Assembly (NCBI GenBank): GCA_037968895.1
Contig: JBBKWJ010000202.1
Span: 1-61,341 of the forward strand
Source of the DNA: JBBKWJ01 sp037968895
GTDB taxonomy: Bacteria; Actinomycetota; Acidimicrobiia; Acidimicrobiales; SZUA-35
Reading direction: 5' to 3'
Length of the DNA: 61,341 bases
Positions 55,614 through 61,341 of the stretch are shown here, in pieces. The translations under genes were made by a program, and so were the position numbers. Under the pieces are notes generated by a model, which worked only from the letters and a program-made list of their open reading frames with translations, was not told the origin of the DNA and did not search any database. The number at the start of each line of letters is the position of its first letter. Positions within the stretch are counted from its first letter, which is position 1.

Positions 55614-58139
55614 ATGAGTGACTTCCCCTCAAAAGCAAAATGCGTCGTGATCGGCGCAGGCATCGTCGGCAACTGTCTGGTCGGACACCTCTCTGACCTT
55701 GGTTGGACTGACATGGTGATTCTTGACAAGGGACCGCTGCCAAACCCTGGCGGTTCCACTGGCCATGCGTCGAACTTCATTTTCCCAGTCGACCACAACA
55801 AAGAGATGGCCTACCTGACTCGTGAGAGCCAGCGCCAATACGAAGAGCTCGGGCTCAACACCACGTCTGGTGGCATTGAGGTTGCTCGTACCGAGGAGCG
55901 CATGGAAGAACTTCGCCGACGCATGACCTCGGCCAAGGCATGGGGCGTCGAGGCATCACTCCTCACTCCCGCCGAAGTGAAGGAACTGGTTCCCTTCATC
56001 AACGAAGAAGTCATCCTCGGCGGCTTCTCGACACCGTCGGTGTCGGTCGTCGACTCCCTCGAAACCGGCACGGTCATGCGCAAGAAAGCGGTAAACGCTG
56101 GTGTGCTGCAGGTGTTCGCCAACACTGAGGTGCTCGACATCGAGACGCAGGAGCACCCTTACGGGCGACCAACGGTCACCGCAGTTGTGACCGACAAGGG
56201 CCGCATCGAGTGCGAGTACGTCGTCGTCGCTTGTGGCGTGTGGAGTCCACGAATCGCCGAGATGGCTGGCGCCACCATCCCTCTCACCCCAGCTGTCCAC
56301 CAGATGGCAGACGTTGGCCCGTTCGATGTGTTGGCTGAGACCAACAAGGAAATCGGCTACCCAATTGTCCGCGACATGGACACATTCTGCTACGAGCGCC
56401 AATCGACTGGTTCGATGGAGGTCGGCTCCTACGCCCACCGTCCAATCCTCATGCGGCCTGACGACATCCCCTCGATCCAAGCTTCGGCTCTCACCCCAAC
56501 TGAGCTTCCATTCACCCCTGACGACTTCGATCAGCAAATGGAAGAGGCCATCGAGCTGATGGAATTCCTGGGTGACGGCGAAATCAAGTACGCCATCAAT
56601 GGATTGCTGTCCCTTACTCCTGACGCAAACCCAGTTCTTGGTGAAACGATCGAAGTCGAGAATCTGTGGAGCGCCGCTGCCGTCTGGATCAAGGAAGGCC
56701 CTGGCATCGGCCAGTTGGTCGCCGAGTGGATGACCTACGGCTACCCGCACATGTGCGATCCGCACGGCTCCGATATCGCTCGCCTTTACCCCCACGAGAT
56801 GACGGTCGATCACATCGAAGCTCGCTGCAACGAGCACTTCAACAAGACATACGGCATCGTGCATCCACGTGAGCAGTGGGCCAGCCGTCGTGGCCTCAAC
56901 CGGAGCCCGGCCCACTCACGCACCGAGGCCCTTGGCGCCGTCTACTTCGACGCCCGCGGCTGGGAGCGTCCTCAGTGGTACGAGTCAAACGCTGGCCTCG
57001 TCGAGAAGTACGGCCTCGAGCCACGACCACACGAGTGGGACAACCGCTGGTGGAGTCCAATCATCGATGGCGAGCATCTCGCAATGCGCGAGTCAGTCGG
57101 CATGGTCGACCTCGCCGCCTTCCAGGTATTCGATGTGAGCGGACCAGGAGTCGTCGACTTCGTCGAGAACCTGTTCGTTAACAAGTGCGATGTCGCGGTC
57201 GGTAAGGCCGTCTATACCCCGATGCTTGAATACGGGGGCGGCTTCCGCTCTGACCTCACGGTTATGCGGACCGGCACCTATAGCTACCGAATCGTGACTG
57301 GTGCTTTTGATGGCGCCCGTGACGAATACTGGTTCCGTCTCCAGATGCCGAAAGATGGCTCGGTGCAGATCCAGAACAACGCCAATGCCACAACCACCCT
57401 CGGCGTGTGGGGTCCAAACGCAGTCGCAACTCTGCAGAAGCTCACCGAATCTGACCTTTCGCAAGAGGCATTCCCATATGGCACTGTGCAAGATCTGCTA
57501 ATCGACGGAGTGCCTTCTTTCGCTTTCCGTATCTCCTACGTCGGTGAAGCCGGATTCGAGATCTACACCTCAGTGCAGCATGGCTCGTCCCTCTGGGATG
57601 CGGTCGCTGGCGCCGGTGAAGAGTTCGGGATCGTTCCAGTTGGCATAGGCGTCTATGGCGCAACCGGCCGTGTCGAGAAGGGCTATCGCCTTATGGGCGC
57701 CGAGCTTGAGAGCGAGTACACCCCAGTTGAAGCTGGCTTGGCTCGACCAAAGGTCAAGGCACATGACTTCATCGGCAAAGAGGCATTCCTCAAGGCTCGT
57801 GACGCTGAGCCGATTGCGGTTTTGTGCAGCCTTGCTGTCGACGACCACACCAATTCCCAGGGCATCAAGCGCTATATGACCGGCGGCAACGAGCCGATCC
57901 TGACGCTCGATGGTGAGCGGATTGTCGATGCCAAGAACCGGGTCTCCCGGGTAACCACGGCATCAGGTGCGCCTTCAACCGGCCAGTACATCTTGATGGC
58001 CTACCTCCCACCAGAACACGCAGTGGTTGGGACCAAGCTCCAGACCATGTACATGATGGATCTGTTCCCCGTCACCGTCGTCGCTGCTGGCGGCAACCTT
58101 GCGGTCTTTGATCCCGAAGACACACGACTGAAGGGCTGA
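55614..58139 (+). CDS. Dimethylglycine/sarcosine dehydrogenase-like flavoprotein with GcvT domain
   Basis: 841 residues, full length for DMGDH/SARDH-type enzymes. The N-terminal DAO domain has VVIGAGIVGNC (14-21) for FAD and His51 in GSTGHASN at the position of covalent FAD attachment in rat DMGDH. An FAO middle domain and a C-terminal GcvT (aminomethyltransferase) half (~440-841, YTPVEAGLARPKVK) follow. The flavin domain demethylates dimethylglycine, sarcosine or a similar N-methyl amine, and the GcvT domain traps formaldehyde as 5,10-methylene-THF. AAAGG precedes the ATG. ETF beta starts 1 bp after its stop, so electrons go to ETF. Exact substrate unknown. Confidence 0.9.
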   Translation: MSDFPSKAKCVVIGAGIVGNCLVGHLSDLGWTDMVILDKGPLPNPGGSTGHASNFIFPVDHNKEMAYLTRESQRQYEELGLNTTSGGIEVARTEERMEELRRRMTSAKAWGVEASLLTPAEVKELVPFINEEVILGGFSTPSVSVVDSLETGTVMRKKAVNAGVLQVFANTEVLDIETQEHPYGRPTVTAVVTDKGRIECEYVVVACGVWSPRIAEMAGATIPLTPAVHQMADVGPFDVLAETNKEIGYPIVRDMDTFCYERQSTGSMEVGSYAHRPILMRPDDIPSIQASALTPTELPFTPDDFDQQMEEAIELMEFLGDGEIKYAINGLLSLTPDANPVLGETIEVENLWSAAAVWIKEGPGIGQLVAEWMTYGYPHMCDPHGSDIARLYPHEMTVDHIEARCNEHFNKTYGIVHPREQWASRRGLNRSPAHSRTEALGAVYFDARGWERPQWYESNAGLVEKYGLEPRPHEWDNRWWSPIIDGEHLAMRESVGMVDLAAFQVFDVSGPGVVDFVENLFVNKCDVAVGKAVYTPMLEYGGGFRSDLTVMRTGTYSYRIVTGAFDGARDEYWFRLQMPKDGSVQIQNNANATTTLGVWGPNAVATLQKLTESDLSQEAFPYGTVQDLLIDGVPSFAFRISYVGEAGFEIYTSVQHGSSLWDAVAGAGEEFGIVPVGIGVYGATGRVEKGYRLMGAELESEYTPVEAGLARPKVKAHDFIGKEAFLKARDAEPIAVLCSLAVDDHTNSQGIKRYMTGGNEPILTLDGERIVDAKNRVSRVTTASGAPSTGQYILMAYLPPEHAVVGTKLQTMYMMDLFPVTVVAAGGNLAVFDPEDTRLKG

Positions 58140-58140
58140 A

Positions 58141-58914
58141 ATGAAGGTTCTCGTCTGCGTTAAGCGGGTTCCCGCACCAGGAGCTCGAATCAATATCACC
58201 GCCGACGAGCAATCGGTTGACACTGCTCACCTTGGCTACGCGATGAGCCCACACGAAGAGTGTGGGGTCGAAGAAGCCGTGCAGCTTGTCGAGCGACACG
58301 GTGGCGAGTCGACAGTATTGACACTCGGTGCGACAGATGCCGAGGAGCAGGTTCGCTACGCGGCCTCCCTCGGTGTCAACAAAGCCGTGCTGCTGACCAC
58401 AGACGGCAGCGCGTGGGACCCTCAACGCACGGCCAGAGCGATCACCTCGGCGATCAAGACACTCGAGTCAGACGAGGGCGCCTTCGATCTGATCCTGTTC
58501 GGCAACGAATCGGCCGACTCTGGCGGATTCCAGGTTGGCGTTCGAGTCGCTCATGCGCTCGGCCGACCGATCGTCAACGCCATCAAGGGCATCGCATACG
58601 ACGAAGACACCGGCACCGTTCGAGCCCAGCGTGAGATCGACGGCGGGTTCGAGGTCTACGAAGTGCCATCGCCTGCCGTGCTTGGTGTCAAAGAAGGCCT
58701 CAACCTTCCTCGCTACCCAACCATGAAGGGACGCTTGGCCTCGAAGAAGGTCGAAGTCGTCGTTATCGAAGCAGCAGGCGATGTCGGAGGGCAGTCGAAG
58801 GTAAAGCTTCGTCGGCCGCCAGAAGTTGAGTCGAAGACAATCATGTTGGGAACCGGCCCTGAAGCCGCACCCGCAGTGGTTGACCTTCTCGTCGAACTCG
58901 GAGTGCTCTCATGA
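58141..58914 (+). CDS. etfB: Electron transfer flavoprotein beta subunit
   Basis: 257 residues, ETF beta/FixA family. Starts MKVLVCVKRVPAPGARI; central motifs include CGVEEAVQLVERHGGESTVLTLGATDAEEQVRYAASLGVNKAVLL, whose parts are typical, and the C-terminal SPAVLGVKEGLNLPRYP signature. It forms a heterodimer with EtfA, binds AMP or FAD and accepts electrons from the adjacent flavoprotein, passing them to the respiratory chain through ETF:quinone oxidoreductase (not in the window). The upstream flavoprotein ends 1 bp before it, and its stop overlaps the etfA start by 4 bp, indicating a tight operon. Confidence 0.95.
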   Translation: MKVLVCVKRVPAPGARINITADEQSVDTAHLGYAMSPHEECGVEEAVQLVERHGGESTVLTLGATDAEEQVRYAASLGVNKAVLLTTDGSAWDPQRTARAITSAIKTLESDEGAFDLILFGNESADSGGFQVGVRVAHALGRPIVNAIKGIAYDEDTGTVRAQREIDGGFEVYEVPSPAVLGVKEGLNLPRYPTMKGRLASKKVEVVVIEAAGDVGGQSKVKLRRPPEVESKTIMLGTGPEAAPAVVDLLVELGVLS

Positions 58915-59855
58915 CCGATGTACTCGTACTCGTCGAACACGATCGGGGCACACTCGCCCCGGCTACTCTCGAAGCACTCACCGTGGCTCGGGGCCTTGGG
59001 TCTGACGTCGCAGCGTTGGTTTGTGGCGACCACGACTTTGTCGAGGAGCTCGGCGAATACGGAGCAACCTCGGTCTACGTGGCCGACCATGAGTTGCTGA
59101 GCGACTTCGGTCCTGAGGCATGGGGCCAAACGCTTGCGCTTGCTATTGAAGAGCTAGAGCCAGAGATTGTCATTGCCTCTGGCACCTCGAAGGGCAACGA
59201 GGTCATGGCTCAGGCTGCGGCACGACTCGATCTGCCGTTTGTCGCCAACTGCATCGAGTTCAACGATGATGCGTCTGAGCTCACCCGTGTGCAATGGGGC
59301 GGTTCGCTGTTTGAAGAGACTGCACTTGATGCCGACGTCAAACTGGTCTCTGTTGCTCACCACAGCCTCGACGCCAGCCCGAGCGGCGGTACGGCCACGA
59401 CTGAAGAGCTCGACGTTGAGCTCGACGACATCGTGAAGCGCACGATCGTAGTCGATCGTGAGATCGCAGAAGCAGGCGTGACGCTCGCGACGGCGCCCGT
59501 CGTCATCGGTGGTGGCCGCGGTGTCGGCGGTCCTGAAGGATTTGCGTCGCTTGAGGTGCTGGCGGCACGACTCGGTGGACGAGTTGGCTGCTCTCGTGCG
59601 GTTACCAACAACGGTTGGCGCCCCCACGCCGATCAGGTCGGCCAAACGGGCACCCGGATCGCTCCTGAGATCTACATAGCCTCTGGTATCTCTGGCGCAA
59701 TCCAGCACTGGGTTGGCGCCATGGCCAGCAAGACGATCTTGGCCATCAATACCGATCCCGAAGCCAACATGGTGTCAAAGGCCGACTACGCCGTCATCGG
59801 CGACCTGCATCTCGTCATCCCCGCCATTACGGCCGAGATCGAAAAGCGCGGGTAA
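58911..59855 (+). CDS. etfA: Electron transfer flavoprotein alpha subunit
   Basis: 314 residues, ETF alpha/FixB family. The N-terminal domain is similar in fold to EtfB; the C-terminal FAD domain has GRVGCSRAVTNNGW, QVGQTGTRIAPEIYIASGISG and INTDPEANMVSKADYAV, the FAD-binding signature. It overlaps etfB by 4 bp. It ends the operon with the DMGDH-like flavoprotein, and its linkage indicates a dedicated electron acceptor rather than the general beta-oxidation ETF. No clear terminator was seen between it and the lipoprotein gene (42 bp). Confidence 0.95.
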   Translation: MTDVLVLVEHDRGTLAPATLEALTVARGLGSDVAALVCGDHDFVEELGEYGATSVYVADHELLSDFGPEAWGQTLALAIEELEPEIVIASGTSKGNEVMAQAAARLDLPFVANCIEFNDDASELTRVQWGGSLFEETALDADVKLVSVAHHSLDASPSGGTATTEELDVELDDIVKRTIVVDREIAEAGVTLATAPVVIGGGRGVGGPEGFASLEVLAARLGGRVGCSRAVTNNGWRPHADQVGQTGTRIAPEIYIASGISGAIQHWVGAMASKTILAINTDPEANMVSKADYAVIGDLHLVIPAITAEIEKRG

Positions 59856-59897
59856 CCGCACTACCTATCTTGGCGTCGACTGCGCGACGATTGAGAC

Positions 59898-60827
59898 GTG
59901 CGAGTCGTATCGGCTGTTTATGTAGTGGTGATCTGCGTAGCGATGCTGGGCGTCGCCGGTTGTACCGGGTCTGAGGGTGCGTCCTCGACGTCTTCGAGTG
60001 CAACGTCGTCGACTGCAGCGTCGCCCGAGGCAACGACCTCCGTGTCGGACGGCACTTCCTCGTCCGTTCCCCTGGCAGCGTCGGCGATCGAAGCACTAGT
60101 CCGCCCAATCGTTGATCCCGAGGTGTGTGAGTCGTTTGCCGCGATCGAGGGGGAGTTCGGTGGGCAGATCGTCGATCCTGATGGTTCACCACGGACGTTC
60201 TTTGCTCGCCCCAGCGAACAACCAGTGCCGATCCTGATTCTCGCGACGCCAACAGACGGGCCCGCTGGCGGGTTCGCGTTCATCCAACGGTTCTTTGATG
60301 GCGATGATCTTCCGACAAACGCCGCCTCTGTCATTGTTGGCGAGACCGAATTCCTCGTCAGGGCTTTGGACAACGGCAACGGTGAAGTCGGTTGGATGCT
60401 TGAAGACGGGTCGCAGGGCTATCTGCGTTCGCGTGGACTCGGTCACGATGAGCTCGTCGAGATCGTGTCGGCTCTCTCGCCGCGGTCGAGCGACGCGATT
60501 GTCCCCGGTTTCGACTACCGCCAACCCGCCGACAGCGAGTTGGAAGTGATGGTTGACCAACTCAACACCGATCCAGTGACCGGTACGCACGCAAGCTCCG
60601 GGTGCCGAGTCGCGGCCACCGGCGACGTGTATAGCATCTCGCTCTTCTCGGGCGCAGAGCTCTTCCAGTACGCCTCGGTGATCGATCGGCCACCACCACT
60701 CGCAGTCGGCTATCGCGGTGACACCGTCATCATTGTGGCCGGCCCTGACACTCCGGGCGCTCCGAGAGTTGACGACATCGTGAACGCAGACGCCGACACG
60801 TGGCAAAGGCTCCGTTCTGGCGGCTAA
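59898..60827 (+). CDS. Putative lipoprotein, unknown function
   Basis: 309 residues from a GTG start. The signal peptide ends in the lipobox LGVAG-Cys22, followed by a Ser/Thr-rich linker of ~40 residues, as in many actinobacterial lipoproteins. The remaining ~240 residues show no recognised domain, with strands such as VPILILATPTDGPAGGFAFIQRFF and a beta-rich ending. Two Cys in the mature part could form a disulfide. It probably sits on the outer face of the membrane. It is followed by the 3' hairpin of the inverted DUF222/HNH gene. Confidence 0.7.
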   Translation: MRVVSAVYVVVICVAMLGVAGCTGSEGASSTSSSATSSTAASPEATTSVSDGTSSSVPLAASAIEALVRPIVDPEVCESFAAIEGEFGGQIVDPDGSPRTFFARPSEQPVPILILATPTDGPAGGFAFIQRFFDGDDLPTNAASVIVGETEFLVRALDNGNGEVGWMLEDGSQGYLRSRGLGHDELVEIVSALSPRSSDAIVPGFDYRQPADSELEVMVDQLNTDPVTGTHASSGCRVAATGDVYSISLFSGAELFQYASVIDRPPPLAVGYRGDTVIIVAGPDTPGAPRVDDIVNADADTWQRLRSGG

Positions 60828-60849
60828 TGCTGACGTCGGGCGCGCTCCC

Positions 60850-60870
60850 ACCCACACCGGAGGTGTGGGT
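60850..60870 (-). repeat. Conserved 3' hairpin of the DUF222/HNH unit, copy 2
   Basis: ACCCACACC-(G/T)-rich 3-nt loop-GGTGTGGGT, a perfect 9-bp stem 40 bp after the stop codon of the minus-strand HNH gene. It corresponds to 1868-1889, with compensatory changes. The flanking bases (GAGTAC side and GCGC side) are also conserved. Confidence 0.6.
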
Positions 60871-60909
60871 ACTCAGAAGCGCTATTGGCAGGGCTTTGCC
60901 TCTACCCGG

Positions 60910-61341
60910 TCAGGGGAGGCTGGTGGAGAAAGCTCCGGTTTGTTGATTCCGACTCAACACGATCTGTCCGAGGTGAAGCATCGTGTGATGTCTTCTACAC
61001 ACAAGCCCGAGATTCGATTCGGTAGTCGTCCCGCCGCTAGATCTTTCAACCAGATGGTGCACGTCGCACCACTCATGCGATCTATCACATCCATCAACGA
61101 CGCATCCTCGGTCTCGGATCTGGATCGCCCGACGTAACGCCGCCGGTATCAAGGGTGTCGCCCGGTTATAGGCGAGCACCACATCCGGACCATCAAAGAT
61201 GATGCGCCGGAACGAAGCATCACAGACCAGCATTTCGATCACTGCTGGCGGCAGGTCGCCTGAGCGATGCAGTTCGCTGCGGAGGTCTTCGAGCGACCAT
61301 TGCTTGCCGACACCGTCAATGATCCCGCCCAAGGTGGCGAT
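60910..61341 (-). CDS. DUF222 / HNH endonuclease-signature protein, copy 2 (5' end outside window)
   Basis: Only the C-terminal 143 codons are in the window; the frame is open at the right edge, so the gene continues. It shares all but a dozen or so residues with copy 1, including CVVDGCDRSHEWCDVHH and the NLGLVCRRHHTMLH end, and its HNH residues are intact. It is inverted relative to copy 1, about 59 kb away, and similarity extends ~70 bp beyond the stop codon. The stop is TGA here and TAA in copy 1. Such pairs can serve as sites for recombination that inverts the DNA between them. Confidence 0.85.
   Translation of the reverse strand: MATLGGIIDGVGKQWSLEDLRSELHRSGDLPPAVIEMLVCDASFRRIIFDGPDVVLAYNRATPLIPAALRRAIQIRDRGCVVDGCDRSHEWCDVHHLVERSSGGTTTESNLGLVCRRHHTMLHLGQIVLSRNQQTGAFSTSLP

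Noticed and set aside
60850..61341. Partial HNH gene as a truncated pseudogene
   Set aside because: It runs to the window edge with an open frame and intact HNH motif, so it is a window-edge truncation only.
1..61341. CRISPR array, tRNA, rRNA, insertion sequence or prophage
   Set aside because: I saw no regularly spaced repeats, no cloverleaf-type sequence with CCA or conserved TTCGA arms, no transposase or integrase, and no phage structural genes.

Overview
The window (61,341 bp, moderately high GC by eye, many GTG starts, short gene overlaps) looks like a chromosome segment of a free-living actinobacterium. An aquatic Acidimicrobiia-type lineage is my best guess. It rests on DUF222/HNH (13E12-type) repeat genes, an F420-family deazaflavin nitroreductase, a WXG100/EssC locus with eukaryote-like kinase, phosphatase and FHA proteins, and aerobic fatty-acid and C1 genes. 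There is no rRNA, tRNA, CRISPR array or recognisable insertion sequence, and no stretch over 300 bp lacks a gene.

Layout. 1-1900: the end of a MOSC protein, a strong terminator and a complete DUF222/HNH gene with a conserved 3' hairpin. 1913-4142: divergent threonine aldolase and epoxide hydrolase. 4151-28145: a large two-armed locus. The left arm (minus) holds a membrane Ser/Thr kinase, then DUF4129, a small membrane protein, MoxR, DUF58 and another membrane protein. The right arm (plus) holds a 2110-residue surface protein (11 Ig/cadherin-like and 6 Fn3 repeats), MoxR, DUF58, a transglutaminase-like protein lacking all three catalytic residues, a membrane protein, a PP2C phosphatase, two FHA/FHA-like proteins, a WXG100 protein and an EssC/EccC-type ATPase. 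This resembles the bifidobacterial PFNA cluster (pkb2-fn3-aaa-duf58-tgm) joined to a minimal type VII secretion module.

28126-42503: mixed housekeeping and accessory genes. These are an XRE/MmyB regulator with a perfect 17-bp palindrome, a small membrane protein, a deazaflavin nitroreductase, a Bcp-type peroxiredoxin whose peroxidatic Cys codon is TGA (probable selenocysteine), xylulokinase, an SMR-like protein, a degenerate M16-like protein, thiolase plus 3-hydroxyacyl-CoA dehydrogenase, a GGDEF/EAL protein, a rhodanese lipoprotein behind a CsoR/CstR-like palindrome, a large secreted propeller/Fn3/discoidin protein and a VOC protein.

42606-59855: a one-carbon island. It holds formate-THF ligase, an IclR regulator, then (after a secreted CotH/lamin-tail protein) a run of corrinoid protein, DUF1638, Virulence_fact-family protein, methyl-THF:corrinoid methyltransferase, 2Fe-2S/ASKHA corrinoid activase, non-pyrrolysine MttB-family methyltransferase and MetF. 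A dimethylglycine/sarcosine-dehydrogenase-like flavoprotein with a GcvT half and ETF beta/alpha follow. Together they could strip methyl groups from a quaternary amine such as glycine betaine through corrinoid to THF, oxidise the remaining N-methyls through the flavoprotein and ETF, and feed the THF C1 pool. Related operator-like sequences precede fhs, the corrinoid operon and the flavoprotein operon, with an IclR gene nearby.

59898-61341: a lipoprotein and a second, inverted, near-identical DUF222/HNH copy running off the end, with the same 3' hairpin as the copy at the start.
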